From Caldimonas mangrovi (lineage in GTDB: Bacteria; Pseudomonadota; Gammaproteobacteria; Burkholderiales; Burkholderiaceae_C): DNA of 64,000 nucleotides. A program made the position numbers and the translations under genes. Below, one piece after another: positions 12,640 to 25,043 of the stretch. The stretch lies in NCBI RefSeq assembly GCF_023721835.1, contig NZ_JAMKFE010000010.1:62001-126000 (forward strand), given 5' to 3'. Within the stretch, counting starts at the first letter, position 1; each line of letters begins with the position of its first letter. The notes beneath the pieces are model-generated. The model had not been told where the DNA came from and searched no databases. It worked only from the letters and a program-made list of their open reading frames with translations.

Positions 12640-13815
12640 ATGGCAAGCGCTACACAGTCCGGCTCCGCTCCTGCCCCCTCGCTGTCGCCCAGCCGCCGTG
12701 CATGGCGGCGCTTCAAGGCCAACCGACTGGGCTACTGGAGCCTGCTGGTGTTCTGCACGCTGGTGGTGATCAGCGTGTTCGCCGAGCTGATCAGCAACGA
12801 CAAGCCGCTGGTGGCTCGCTATGACGGGCACTGGTACGTCCCCATCGTGCACAACGTACCGGAAACGACCTTCGGCGGCGACTTCGACACGCCGACCGAC
12901 TACCTCGACCCCTACATCGTCGAGCAGTTCAAGAAGGACGACAACTTCGCCGTCTATCCCCTCAACCGCTACCACCACCGCACCATCAACTACTTCGCCA
13001 AGGTGCCCAACCCGGCGCCTCCGTCGCGCGACAACTGGCTGGGGACCGACGACCGGGGGCGCGACCTGTTCGCCCGGCTGCTGTACGGCTTCCGGATCTC
13101 GGTGCTGTTCGCGCTCGCGCTCACCGTGATCGGCGTGGTGCTGGGCGTTGCGGCGGGCGCCGTCCAGGGCTTCTACGGCGGGCGCACCGATCTGGCGTTT
13201 CAGCGTTTCATCGAAATCTGGGGTTCGATGCCCGAGCTGTACCTGCTGATCATCTTCGCCGCGGTATTCGACCCGAGCATCGGCTTGCTGCTCGTGCTGC
13301 TCAGCCTGTTCGGCTGGATGGGGCTGTCGGATTACGTGCGCGCCGAGTTCCTGCGCAACCGGCAACTCGACTACGTCCGGTCGGCGCGCGCGCTCGGCTT
13401 GTCGAATTCCCAGATCATCTGGCGCCATCTGCTGCCGAACAGCCTGACGCCGGTGGTGACTTTTCTGCCGTTTCGCATGAGTGCCGCCATCCTGGCTCTC
13501 ACGTCGCTCGACTTCCTCGGGCTGGGCGTGCCCGAGGGCACCCCCAGCCTGGGCGAGCTGCTGTCGCAGGGCAAGAACAACCTCGACGCCTGGTGGATCT
13601 CGCTGTCGACCTTCGTCGTGCTGGTCGGCACCTTGCTGTTGCTGACCTTCATGGGGGACGCCTTGCGCAATGCACTCGACCCGCGCATACCGGACGACCC
13701 GAAGGCGGCGCGGCGCCGCAAGAAGGGGGTGCTGCCACCGGCCGCCGAGGTGGCCTTGAAAGGCACACCGTCGCCGGGCAGCCTGCCGGCCTCCACGTCG
13801 GAGACTTCGTCATGA
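12640..13815 (+). CDS. yejE: YejE-type ABC transporter permease
   Basis: A 391-residue permease (DppC/OppC class), the partner of YejB. It has an N-terminal cytoplasmic segment (SRRAWRRFKANRLGYWSLL), a long periplasmic loop containing DTPTDYLDPYI and YPLNRYHHRTI typical of YejE, the NWLGTDDRGRDLFARLLYG motif before the core helices, and the EAA loop YVRSARALGLSNSQI. The ATG at 12640 is preferred. An in-frame TTG at 12628 overlaps the yejB stop and is possible. The stop overlaps yejF (ATGA). Confidence 0.93.
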   Translation: MASATQSGSAPAPSLSPSRRAWRRFKANRLGYWSLLVFCTLVVISVFAELISNDKPLVARYDGHWYVPIVHNVPETTFGGDFDTPTDYLDPYIVEQFKKDDNFAVYPLNRYHHRTINYFAKVPNPAPPSRDNWLGTDDRGRDLFARLLYGFRISVLFALALTVIGVVLGVAAGAVQGFYGGRTDLAFQRFIEIWGSMPELYLLIIFAAVFDPSIGLLLVLLSLFGWMGLSDYVRAEFLRNRQLDYVRSARALGLSNSQIIWRHLLPNSLTPVVTFLPFRMSAAILALTSLDFLGLGVPEGTPSLGELLSQGKNNLDAWWISLSTFVVLVGTLLLLTFMGDALRNALDPRIPDDPKAARRRKKGVLPPAAEVALKGTPSPGSLPASTSETSS

Positions 13816-15431
13816 GCGCGCCGGTGCTGCTCGACGTGCAAGGGCTGACCGTGGCTTTCGACGGCAAGCCGGTCGTGCACGGCATCGACCTGCAAGTGAA
13901 GGCGGGCGAGAAGCTGGCGCTGGTGGGCGAGTCGGGTTCGGGCAAGACGGTCAGCGCGCTGTCGCTGTTGCGGCTGCTGGCCGACGCCGAAGTCGATGGA
14001 ACCGCCTGGCTGCGCGATGCGGGCCGCAGCGGCGAGCAGGGCAGCGGCCGCGACCTGCTGTCGCTGTCCGAGCGCGAACTGCGCGGCGTGCGAGGCCACG
14101 ACGTGGCCATGATCTTCCAGGAGCCGATGACGGCGCTGAACCCGCTGTACCCGGTGGGCGACCAGATCGCCGAGGCCGTGCAGCTGAAGCAGGGTCTCGG
14201 CCGGGCTGCCTCGTGGCAGCGTGCGGTGCAACTGCTGGCGGACACCGGCATCCCGGAACCCGAGCGTCGCGCGCGGTCCTTTCCGCACCAGCTGTCCGGC
14301 GGCCAGCGGCAGCGCGCGATGATCGCGATGGCGCTGGCCGGTGAGCCTCGCCTGCTGCTGGCCGACGAGCCCACGACGGCGCTGGACGTCACGGTGCGGC
14401 AGCAGATCCTCGACCTGTTGTCCGAACTGCAAGGCCGCATCGGCATGGCGGTGCTGATGATCACCCATGACCTGAACCTGGTGCGCCGCTTTGCCGACCG
14501 GGTGGCCGTGATGGAGCGCGGGCACGTGGTCGAGCAGGGCCCGGTGGCCGAGGTCTTCGCGTCGCCGCAGCACGAGTACACACGCAGGCTGCTCGACAGC
14601 GTGCCGGAACGCGACGTGGCCGAGCGCCCGGCCGGGACACAAGCGCCGGTGCTGCGTGCGAGCGATCTCGTGGTGAGCTATCCGGTGCCTTTGCGGGGCG
14701 TACGAGGGTGGTTCCGCCAGGGCAGGTTCGACGCCGTCAAGGGCGTCAACCTCGAATTGCACCCTGGCCGCACATTGGGCGTGATCGGCGAGTCGGGTTC
14801 GGGCAAGTCGACACTCGCACTGGCCGCGCTGGGCCTGTTGCGCAGCGAAGGCCGGCTCGAGGTCGACGGCCGCGGCTGGCAGCACACCCAACGTGCCGAC
14901 CGCCCCTTGCGCCGCCATATGCAGGTGGTGTTCCAGGACCCGTTTTCATCGCTGTCACCGCGCATGACGGTGGAGGAGCTCGTCGGTGAAGGCTTGTCGG
15001 TGCATGCACCGACGCTGGATCCAGCGGCGCGGCGCGAGAAGGTGCTGGCTGCATTGGCCGACGTCGGGTTGACCGAAGCGCAGTTTCCCGGTCTGCTGGC
15101 GCGCTATCCGCACGAGTTCTCGGGCGGCCAAAGACAGCGCCTGGCGATCGCACGGGCATTGATCGTCGAGCCAAGCCTGCTCGTGCTCGACGAGCCGACC
15201 AGCGCGCTCGACGTGACGATCCAGAAGCAGGTGCTGAAGCTGTTGCAGCGCTTGCAACGCGAGCATGGCTTGGCGTATTTGCTGATCACCCACGACGTAC
15301 AGGTCGTGCGCGCGATGGCGCACGACGTGATCGTGATGAAAGACGGGCAAGTGCTCGAGCAGGGCGCCGCCGCCGAAGTGCTCGCGCAGCCGCAACACCC
15401 CTACACGCGCACCCTTTTAGCTGCGGCCTGA
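13812..15431 (+). CDS. yejF: YejF-type duplicated ABC ATPase
   Basis: A 539-residue protein with two fused OppD/OppF-type ATPase domains that energise YejBE. Domain 1 (about 1-270) has GESGSGKT, the signature LSGGQRQR and LLADEPTTALD. Domain 2 (about 280-539) has GESGSGKST, FSGGQRQR and LVLDEPTSALD. Both halves look catalytically intact. The final 15 bases overlap the 3' end of the convergent imuA gene. Confidence 0.95.
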   Translation: MSAPVLLDVQGLTVAFDGKPVVHGIDLQVKAGEKLALVGESGSGKTVSALSLLRLLADAEVDGTAWLRDAGRSGEQGSGRDLLSLSERELRGVRGHDVAMIFQEPMTALNPLYPVGDQIAEAVQLKQGLGRAASWQRAVQLLADTGIPEPERRARSFPHQLSGGQRQRAMIAMALAGEPRLLLADEPTTALDVTVRQQILDLLSELQGRIGMAVLMITHDLNLVRRFADRVAVMERGHVVEQGPVAEVFASPQHEYTRRLLDSVPERDVAERPAGTQAPVLRASDLVVSYPVPLRGVRGWFRQGRFDAVKGVNLELHPGRTLGVIGESGSGKSTLALAALGLLRSEGRLEVDGRGWQHTQRADRPLRRHMQVVFQDPFSSLSPRMTVEELVGEGLSVHAPTLDPAARREKVLAALADVGLTEAQFPGLLARYPHEFSGGQRQRLAIARALIVEPSLLVLDEPTSALDVTIQKQVLKLLQRLQREHGLAYLLITHDVQVVRAMAHDVIVMKDGQVLEQGAAAEVLAQPQHPYTRTLLAAA

Positions 15432-16409
15432 CTCATGACCGGCGGTGCCGGTTGATGCTGCACGATAGGCGGGCAGGGTGGACTCCGCGAGGTGCTCGAT
15501 CTCGGCCAACCGGTCGAGTTCGGCACACACTTCGACGAAGGAGCCGCTGAGCAGGGCGCGTCGGTGATCCTGGGGGTCGCGCACGACACGCAGATGACGC
15601 GCAGGTGCCGTGCCCAATGCAGGCACCCGCACCGTCGGCGCCGCCATGCCGGAGCGCCGATGCACCCGAACTTCCCATTGGCGCCCTTTGCCAGCGATCA
15701 GGCACACGCGCAGGTCGGCTTCGCTGTCGTCCCAGCTGGCAATCCACGGCCGCACCGCGAACACCAGCGTCTGACGACGGCGCGCCACACGCTTCAGTTC
15801 GCGCAACTGCGTGGCCCCCAGGTCCGACAGCCAGACGGCCAGCACCCCTCCCAGGCCCTTCTTCAGCCAGTCCAGCGCATCGGACAGCGCAGAGGCGGGA
15901 CTGCGAAACTCTGCCTCAGGGCCCACGGCCGCGTCAGGATCGACCGCCGGGCCGTTCAGCGCGTCGGGCTCGTTGAACAGCAGTCGATCGAGGGTGTCGA
16001 TGCTGCTGCCAGCCGCGGGCGCCGCGATCACGCCGAAGCGCTGCTGTCGCGACGCGGTGGCCACGAGCGCCGGTGCCAGCAGCGCCAACTCGGGGTGCCC
16101 CGGTTGCGGCGCGAGCACTTCGACGACCCCGTGCTGCGGCCAGCCGCCACCGGGCAGGGCGGCGTCGAGCACCGGGAAGCCGCTGGGCAGCACGGCCCGG
16201 TCTGCCGCGGGTTCGAACCAGCCGAGCTGGTCGCACAACCGGCTCCACCACGGTGCGCGACGGGCCGCGTGGGTGTCGGCCCTCGACGGGCTCTGAGGCA
16301 CGTCGAAGCGGTCGTCTTCCAGCGGATCGTTGGAAGCTGAAGCAGCAAGCGGGGACGCCACCGGGGGAAAGCGAAAATCACCTACGGGCGTGCAGAAGGC
16401 ATGGGCCAT
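15417..16409 (-). CDS. imuA: ImuA-like SOS mutagenesis protein, orphan
   Basis: A 330-residue protein resembling ImuA, the RecA/SulA-like accessory of the ImuA-ImuB-DnaE2 translesion system. The recognisable block is VLPSGFPVLDAALPGGGWPQ followed by VVEVLAPQPGHPELALLAPAL, then GGVLAVWLSDLGATQLRELK and LVFAVRPW. It carries an extra N-terminal about 50 residues and a variable Pro/Asp-rich insert near 150-170. No imuB or dnaE2 follows: the next gene, yejF, converges and overlaps it. GGAG precedes the ATG. It lies 159 bases downstream of the lexA/HHH pair on the same strand. The family assignment is moderately sure; activity is unproven. Confidence 0.7.
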   Translation of the reverse strand: MAHAFCTPVGDFRFPPVASPLAASASNDPLEDDRFDVPQSPSRADTHAARRAPWWSRLCDQLGWFEPAADRAVLPSGFPVLDAALPGGGWPQHGVVEVLAPQPGHPELALLAPALVATASRQQRFGVIAAPAAGSSIDTLDRLLFNEPDALNGPAVDPDAAVGPEAEFRSPASALSDALDWLKKGLGGVLAVWLSDLGATQLRELKRVARRRQTLVFAVRPWIASWDDSEADLRVCLIAGKGRQWEVRVHRRSGMAAPTVRVPALGTAPARHLRVVRDPQDHRRALLSGSFVEVCAELDRLAEIEHLAESTLPAYRAASTGTAGHESGRS

Positions 16410-16568
16410 GTCCGTCTCCGAAAATCAAGTAACAACAATGACGTTCGGCAGGATTTGCTCGTTTGGAAGGCCGGCGGCGGTGAACGCCGCAGCTTCCGGC
16501 TGCGCTGCGGGGATGCATGAGCCGAGGGCCCATGAACGCCCGCCACCCGCAGGGCAGCCCGTGAAGAA

Positions 16569-16979
16569 TCAACCGCTCGGCGTGACAGGACGCGACGGTG
16601 TGCGGCGAACATCGGGCGCCGCGTCGCCGCCCTCCGGACGGCCTTGCCCGTACAGCAGCTTGCGCTGCGCGGTGTAGTGCCACCACGGTGCGGCCGGCGC
16701 CCCCCGCATGAAGTCGATGGCAGCCATGAAGGTGTCGAGCACGCAGGGGTCGTGACGCTGGCCGGTCTTGGCGCACAGCTCCTGGTACAGCACGAAGGCG
16801 TCGCGGCCGATCAGGTCGCGCGGGGCCTGAATGCCGATCAGCTGCAGGTCGTCTGCCAGTGCCGAGCCGATGTTGGGAATCAGCTCCAGCGAGGCCCCGG
16901 GCTGCAGGCAGTCGCGATGGTGTTGCGCTTTCACGGGCGGCGGCACGAAGGCGGGCAAGGCGGTCGCGAGGTGTATCAC
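16569..16979 (-). CDS. helix-hairpin-helix protein (Cdd1/'pathogenicity locus' type)
   Basis: A 136-residue protein. Residues 30-60 form a helix-hairpin-helix DNA-binding motif (LELIPNIGSALADDLQLIGI). It is followed by the family block LYQELCAKTGQRHDPCVLDT and the WWHYTAQRKLLYG segment. This matches the Cdd1 family, sometimes labelled mitomycin-resistance-like. Its biochemical role is unknown, but an HHH fold suits structure-specific DNA binding. It begins 4 bases after the lexA stop, so it is almost certainly co-transcribed with lexA and DNA-damage inducible. The last about 25 residues are Pro/Arg-rich and probably disordered. Confidence 0.82.
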   Translation of the reverse strand: MIHLATALPAFVPPPVKAQHHRDCLQPGASLELIPNIGSALADDLQLIGIQAPRDLIGRDAFVLYQELCAKTGQRHDPCVLDTFMAAIDFMRGAPAAPWWHYTAQRKLLYGQGRPEGGDAAPDVRRTPSRPVTPSG

Positions 16980-16983
16980 GGCA

Positions 16984-17682
16984 TCACATCAGCGGCGTGT
17001 TGCGGATGAGGCCGACAGCGATGCCTTCGAGTTCGAATTCCTGGCCCGGCTCGACGATGAGGGTCTTGAACGCGGGGTTTTCGGCGATCAGCTCGATCGT
17101 GTTGCCGGTGCGGCGAAAACGCTTGACGGTGACGTCGTCGCCCAGGCGCGCGACGACCACCTGACCGTTCCTGGCTTCCTTGGCGCGCTGCACGGCGAGC
17201 AGGTCGCCGTCGAGGATGCCGGCGTCGCGCATGCTCATGCCGCGCACCTTCAGCAGGTAATCGGGTTGGCGCTGGAACATGCCGGCCTCGACGTGGTAGG
17301 TCTGGTCGATGTGTTCCTGCGCGAGGATGGGGCTGCCGGCGGCAACCCGGCCCACGAGCGGCAATGCCAGTTGCGCCAGGCTGGGCAGCGGCAGTGAAAA
17401 CTGCTTGCCGAGGCCCACACGACGCGACTCATTGAGCGTGCGCAGTGTGTCAGACTTCAGCCGGATGCCGCGAGACGTACCGCCGACCAGCTCGATGACC
17501 CCCTTGCGCGCCAGGGCCTGCAGGTGCTCTTCGGCCGCATTGGCGGACCGGAAACCGAGCTCGGCGGCGATCTCGGCCCGCGTCGGCGGCGCACCGGTGC
17601 GCTCGATCGCGCTCTGGATCAGATCCAGGATCTGCTGCTGGCGGGCGGTGAGTTTGGGGCTCTCGGGCAGTTGATGATCCAC
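16984..17682 (-). CDS. lexA: LexA, SOS repressor
   Basis: A repressor-protease of the SOS regulon. The winged HTH lies at about 10-70 ([25 protein letters not shown]). Numbered from an upstream in-frame GTG at 17688, the self-cleavage bond is A117-G118 (GRVAAGSP) and the catalytic pair is S152 (GMSMRD) and K189 (DVTVKRF). I prefer the GTG at 17682 because GTGAGGTG sits at good Shine-Dalgarno distance; that shortens the protein to 232 residues. Two tandem LexA-like boxes lie upstream, indicating autoregulation. Confidence 0.97.
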   Translation of the reverse strand: MDHQLPESPKLTARQQQILDLIQSAIERTGAPPTRAEIAAELGFRSANAAEEHLQALARKGVIELVGGTSRGIRLKSDTLRTLNESRRVGLGKQFSLPLPSLAQLALPLVGRVAAGSPILAQEHIDQTYHVEAGMFQRQPDYLLKVRGMSMRDAGILDGDLLAVQRAKEARNGQVVVARLGDDVTVKRFRRTGNTIELIAENPAFKTLIVEPGQEFELEGIAVGLIRNTPLM

Positions 17683-17731
17683 AGGCACCTCACGGTGAAA
17701 TCGGCCGGGAAATCGACGCCGGGCACAACCA

Positions 17732-17747
17732 CTGTGCAGGCATCCAG
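17732..17747. promoter_or_regulatory. second, weaker LexA-like box
   Basis: CTGTGCAGGCATCCAG keeps the CTG-N10-CAG frame of a LexA operator, but its centre is GC-rich. It lies 3 bases from the stronger box, on the lexA-proximal side. The tandem arrangement recalls E. coli lexA. Confidence 0.4.
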
Positions 17748-17750
17748 TAC

Positions 17751-17766
17751 CTGTATTTTTATCCAG
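17751..17766. promoter_or_regulatory. LexA box (SOS operator)
   Basis: CTGTATTTTTATCCAG matches the proteobacterial CTGT-(AT-rich)-ACAG operator at both CTG/CAG ends with an AT-rich centre. It lies about 70 bases upstream of the lexA start and ends 11 bases before the asparaginase ATG on the other strand. It could repress both directions. Confidence 0.8.
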
Positions 17767-17777
17767 CTTCTAGAAAA

Positions 17778-18719
17778 ATGCAAAGCACTGACGACAACAT
17801 CGTGATCCTGGGCACGGGCGGCACGATCGCCGGCACGGCGGCCGACCCGCACGACAACGTGGGCTACCGGGCTGCGCAGGTGGGTGTCGAGGCACTGGTG
17901 GCCGCCGTGCCGCAACTGGCAGGGCTGTCGCTGCAAACCGAGCAGGTCGCGCAGGTGGACAGCAAGGACATGACGCACGAGGTCTGGCAGGCTCTGGCGT
18001 TGCGCGTCGACCACCATCTGCACCGCAGCGACGTGCGAGGCATCGTGATCACCCACGGCACCGACACCCTGGAGGAGACCGCGTATTTCCTGCAGCGGGT
18101 GCTGGCACCGACCAAGCCGGTGGTTTTTGCGGCAGCGATGCGGCCCGCCAGCTCGCTGCGCCCGGACGGCCCGCAAAACCTGCTCGACGCCGTGCGAGTG
18201 GCGAGCGAAGCCGGCGCGCGCGGCGTCGTGGCGGTGCTGGCTGGCGAGGTGCACGGCGCAGCCGAAGTGCGCAAGGCTCACACCTACCGGACCGATGCGT
18301 TCAGCTCGGGCGATGAGGGTCCGCTGGCCTATGTCGAGGAGGGACGGCTTCGGGTGCTGCGGGCGTGGCCGGAGGGCGAAGCGTTCGGCACGGATGGCCT
18401 GACCCGCGCGCCGAGCGCATGGCCGCGCGTCGAGATCGTCACCAGTCACGCCGGTTCGGATGGGCGCTGGGTCGCGGCACTGGCCGCGCTGGGGGCGCAG
18501 GGCGTGGTCGTGGCCGCTTCAGGCAACGGCAGCGTGCACCAGCAGCTGGAGGCCGAATTGTTGAAGCTGCAGGCGGCCGGCATCCGGGTCTTGCGCTCGA
18601 CGCGCTGCGCCAGCGGCCCGGTGCTGACGACCGGCAGCGCAGTGCTGCCGTCGGCCGGTCTGCTGACGCCGGTCAAGGCGCGCGTCGAGCTGATGCTGCA
18701 ACTGATGGCCGCGGGTTGA
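17778..18719 (+). CDS. L-asparaginase
   Basis: A 313-residue asparaginase/glutaminase-like enzyme hydrolysing Asn to Asp and ammonia. The first catalytic Thr lies in ILGTGGTIAGTA and the second in VITHGTDTLEETAYF, with the substrate-binding Ser/Asp region around VDSKDM. No signal peptide is present, so it should be cytosolic (type-I-like location). The start ATG has only a poor Shine-Dalgarno and lies immediately after a LexA box, so SOS control is possible. It converges on ohr with an 18-base gap. Confidence 0.9.
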   Translation: MQSTDDNIVILGTGGTIAGTAADPHDNVGYRAAQVGVEALVAAVPQLAGLSLQTEQVAQVDSKDMTHEVWQALALRVDHHLHRSDVRGIVITHGTDTLEETAYFLQRVLAPTKPVVFAAAMRPASSLRPDGPQNLLDAVRVASEAGARGVVAVLAGEVHGAAEVRKAHTYRTDAFSSGDEGPLAYVEEGRLRVLRAWPEGEAFGTDGLTRAPSAWPRVEIVTSHAGSDGRWVAALAALGAQGVVVAASGNGSVHQQLEAELLKLQAAGIRVLRSTRCASGPVLTTGSAVLPSAGLLTPVKARVELMLQLMAAG

Positions 18720-18737
18720 CACCCGCCGCCGCGTGCG

Positions 18738-19163
18738 TCAGATCACGCTGAGGCGCACGTCGATGTTGCCGCGGGTGGCGTTGGAATACGGGCACACCTT
18801 GTGGGCCGCGTCGACCAGCGCCTGCGCGTCGCTGCGCTCCCAGCCGGGCAGCGACACGGCGAGGTCGACTTCGATGCCGAAGCCGGCCGGGATCGGCCCG
18901 ATGCCGACCTTGCCGGTCACGGTCGCGTCCGCCGGCAGCGCCTTCTTCTGCTGCATGGCGACGAACTTCATGGCCCCCATGAAGCAGGCCGAGTAGCCGG
19001 CGGCGAACAGCTGCTCGGGGTTGGTCGCGGCGCCGCCCGCCCCGCCGAGTTCCTTGGGCGTGGTCAGCTTGACGTCGAGCACGCCGTCGGACGAGATCGC
19101 GCGGCCGTCGCGGCCCCCGGTGGCGGTGGCTTGGGCTTGATAAAGGACTTTGTCGAGTGCCAT
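18738..19163 (-). CDS. ohr: Ohr, organic hydroperoxide reductase
   Basis: A 141-residue OsmC/Ohr-family thiol peroxidase that reduces organic hydroperoxides using dihydrolipoyl groups. The catalytic pair is C60 (AGYSACF) and C124 ([12 protein letters not shown]). The Ohr-specific C-terminal block [15 protein letters not shown] separates it from OsmC. It lies downstream of its regulator ohrR on the same strand, with a palindromic operator in the gap. It is very likely induced by organic peroxides through OhrR oxidation. Confidence 0.96.
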   Translation of the reverse strand: MALDKVLYQAQATATGGRDGRAISSDGVLDVKLTTPKELGGAGGAATNPEQLFAAGYSACFMGAMKFVAMQQKKALPADATVTGKVGIGPIPAGFGIEVDLAVSLPGWERSDAQALVDAAHKVCPYSNATRGNIDVRLSVI

Positions 19164-19200
19164 GCAGTTCTCCTGGTTGCGGGTGGTTGATTGCGAAAAA

Positions 19201-19220
19201 TAAAATTGTGTGCAAGTAAA
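19201..19220 (-). promoter_or_regulatory. OhrR operator upstream of ohr
   Basis: The core TTGTGTGCAA (19206-19215) sits in AT-rich flanks (TAAAA before, GTAAA after), in the ohr leader. The same 15-base string AAATTGTGTGCAAGT, nearly intact here (AAAATTGTGTGCAAGT), occurs upstream of ohrR. Confidence 0.7.
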
Positions 19221-19238
19221 AAGGCGGCGCAGTGCGAC

Positions 19239-19751
19239 TCAAGCCGCCTTGCGCCGTCCCCGGACGGACGGTTCCACTGCGTGCAGGGACAGGCGCTGGC
19301 GCAAGCCGTGCAGACGTTGACGCAGCTCGGTCACTTCGTCGAGGGTGCATTGCGTCGCGCAGGAAACGTCCTGCGGCACCGAGATCGCGCTGCGGCGCAG
19401 CTTGCGGCCTTCGGCCGTGAGGGCGACGACCACGCGGCGCTCGTCTTCCTTGGCGCGCTCGCGCGTGAGCCAGCCGGCGGCTTCCATGCGCTTGAGCAGC
19501 GGAGTCAGCGTGCCGGAGTCGAGGAACAGCCGTTCGCCGAGGTCGCCGACGGTCAGGGCATCCTGCTCCCACAGCACCAGCATCACGAGGTACTGCGGGT
19601 AGGTGAGGCCCAGGCGGTCGAGCAGCGGCTTGTAGAGCTTGGTCATCGCCAGCGAAGTCGAATACAGCGCGAAGCACAGCTGGTTGTCCAGACGCAGCAT
19701 GGCGTCTTCGACGTCGACCGGCAGGGAGGGGCGTGTATGGCGCGGTGGCAT
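19239..19751 (-). CDS. ohrR: OhrR, MarR-family organic-peroxide sensor
   Basis: A 170-residue MarR-type winged-helix repressor. The redox-sensing cysteine is C26 in [13 protein letters not shown], the position conserved in all OhrR. The recognition region is [24 protein letters not shown], and the wing is [18 protein letters not shown]-terminal cysteines in VSCATQC could form the disulfide with C26 used by two-Cys OhrRs. The basic tail (VRGRRKAA) is longer than usual. It is transcribed toward ohr and carries its own copy of the operator upstream. Confidence 0.95.
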   Translation of the reverse strand: MPPRHTRPSLPVDVEDAMLRLDNQLCFALYSTSLAMTKLYKPLLDRLGLTYPQYLVMLVLWEQDALTVGDLGERLFLDSGTLTPLLKRMEAAGWLTRERAKEDERRVVVALTAEGRKLRRSAISVPQDVSCATQCTLDEVTELRQRLHGLRQRLSLHAVEPSVRGRRKAA

Positions 19752-19770
19752 GAGGTGAAATATAGCTAAA

Positions 19771-19794
19771 AATTAAATTGTGTGCAAGTTAATT
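19771..19794. promoter_or_regulatory. OhrR operator upstream of ohrR (near-perfect palindrome)
   Basis: A 24-base palindrome has arms AATTAA-n-TTG and CAA-n-TTAATT around TGTG. It lies 20 bases before the ohrR ATG, where it should mediate autorepression. The half-sites match at 10 of 12 positions (outermost 6, then 3, plus flank). Confidence 0.75.
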
Positions 19795-19823
19795 TTTGGC
19801 CTTGGAAGCAAGGCGTAGCGATG

Positions 19824-21736
19824 TCATGCGCTCAGTTGGTCGATCTGCTCCGACAACTCGAGCCAGCGCAGCTCCAGCGTTTCGGTCTCGTCGCCGATCG
19901 CCTTCAGCCGCTTGCCGTGCTCGGCCAGTTGCGGCGGCGTCAACGTACCGGAGGCCAGCGCCTCTTCCACCGTGCTCTTCTCGCTGCCAAGTGCCGCCAG
20001 GCGCTGGTCGATCTGGGCCAGTTCTTTTTTCAATGGCCGGGCCTGCTCGGCCAGGCGCTGCCGCTCCTGCGCCTGGGCCTTGCGTTCTTCGCGCCGGTTG
20101 GCGGTGGGTACACCACCGTCCTTGGGGCCGGGCGACGACGCGGCCTCACGCTGCAGCTTGGCCTGGTCGAGCAGCCAGCGTTGGTAGTCGTCCAGGTCGC
20201 CGTCGAAGGGTTGCACGGCGCCGCCTGCGACCAGCCAGAACTCGTCGCACACCTCGCGCAGCAGTGCGCGGTCGTGGCTGACCAGCATGACCGTGCCTTC
20301 GAACTCGTTGAGCGCCATGCTGAGCGCTTCGCGGGTGGTCAGGTCGAGGTGGTTGGTCGGTTCGTCGAGCAGCAGCAGGTTGGGGCGCTGCCACACCAGC
20401 ATCGCCAGCACCAGGCGTGCTTTCTCGCCACCGCTCATCGTGCCGACCGCCTGGCTCGCCATGTCGCCGACGAAGCGGAAACTGCCGAGAAAGTCGCGCA
20501 GCTCCTGCTCGCGTGCCTGCGGGCTGATCTCCTTCGCGAGCCGGATCATGTGCTGCAGCGGCGACTCGTCCGGGCGCAGCACGTCCATCTCCTGCTGGGC
20601 GAAGTAGCCGATCGCGAGGCCCTTGCCTTCGGTGATCTGCCCGGCCAGGGGGGGCTGCATGCGCGCAATGGTCTTGACCAGCGTCGACTTGCCCTGGCCG
20701 TTGGCGCCGAGGATGCCGATGCGCTGGCCGGCCAGCACCGAGCGCTGCACGTTGCGCACGATCACCGTGTCGCCGTAGCCGCAGGCGACGTCCTTCAACG
20801 CGAGCATCGGATTCGGCAGGCTCTCGGGCTCGCGGAATTCGAAAGTGAAGTCGGCGCTGGTCAACACAGGCGCCAGCTTCTCCATCCGCTCCAGCGCCTT
20901 CACGCGGCTTTGCGCCTGCTTGGCCTTGGTGGCCTTGGCCTTGAAGCGGTCGATGAAGCGCTGCAGGTGCGCCATGCGTTCCTGCTGCCGTTCGTAGGCG
21001 GCCTGCTGCTGCAGCATGCGCTCGGCACGCATCGCCTCGAAAGCCGTGTAATTGCCGGTGTAGCGGGTCAGCTGCGCGTCTTCCAGGTGCAGCGTCACCC
21101 GCGTGATGGCGTCGAGGAATTCGCGGTCGTGGCTGATCACCAGCATCGTGCCCTCGAAGCGCTTGAGCCAGCTTTCCAGCCACACCAGCGCGTCGAGGTC
21201 GAGGTGGTTGGTCGGTTCGTCGAGCAGCAGCAGGTCGGCGGGACACATCAGCGCACGCGCCAGCTGCAGCCGCATGCGCCAGCCGCCGGAGAAGCTGTCG
21301 ACCGGCCGGTCCAGCTGGTCGGGCTTGAAGCCCAGCCCCATCAGCAGGGCCTGAGCGCGCGCACGGGCGTCGAAGCCACCGGCCTCCTCGATGCGCTGGT
21401 GGGCCTCGGCAATCGCGTGCCCGTCGCCGCTCGCCTCGGCCTGTGCCAGCGCAGCCTGCGCCTCGATCAGCGGCGCATCGCCCTGCAGTACGAAATCGGT
21501 CGCGCTGTCGCGCGTTTCGGGCATCGACTGAGCGACTTCCGCGATGCGCCAGCGCGCGGGCAGCTCGACATCCCCGGCGTCGGCATGCAAGGTGCCGGTC
21601 AACAGCGCAAAGAGCGACGACTTGCCGGCGCCGTTGCGTCCGACCAGGCCGACCTTTTCGCCGGGGTGCAGCGTGACGCTCGCGCCTTCGAGCACGACCT
21701 TGGCGCCGCGGCGCAGTGTGAGGTTCTTCAGGACAA

Positions 21737-21740
<4 letters not shown>
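19824..21740 (-). CDS. ABC-F family ATPase (YheS-type)
   Basis: A 638-residue soluble ABC-F protein with two ATPase cassettes and no membrane domain. Cassette 1 has GRNGAGKSS, FSGGWRMRL and LLLDEPTNHLD. The linker (about 230-310) is Gln/Lys/Arg-rich, including KAKATKAKQAQSRVKALERM. Cassette 2 has GANGQGKST, MSGGEKARL and LLLDEPTNHLD. The C-terminal about 100 residues are a predicted coiled coil (KKELAQIDQRLAAL). ABC-F proteins act on the ribosomal E-site to relieve stalled translation, and YheS is the closest style. It overlaps prmB by 4 bases at the end of a seven-gene run. Confidence 0.92.
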
Positions 21741-24997
<3,257 letters not shown>

Positions 24998-25043
24998 CGC
25001 GATCCCCTCTGTTGCGCTGTTGGTGTGTGCTGCCGGCGGGCCC

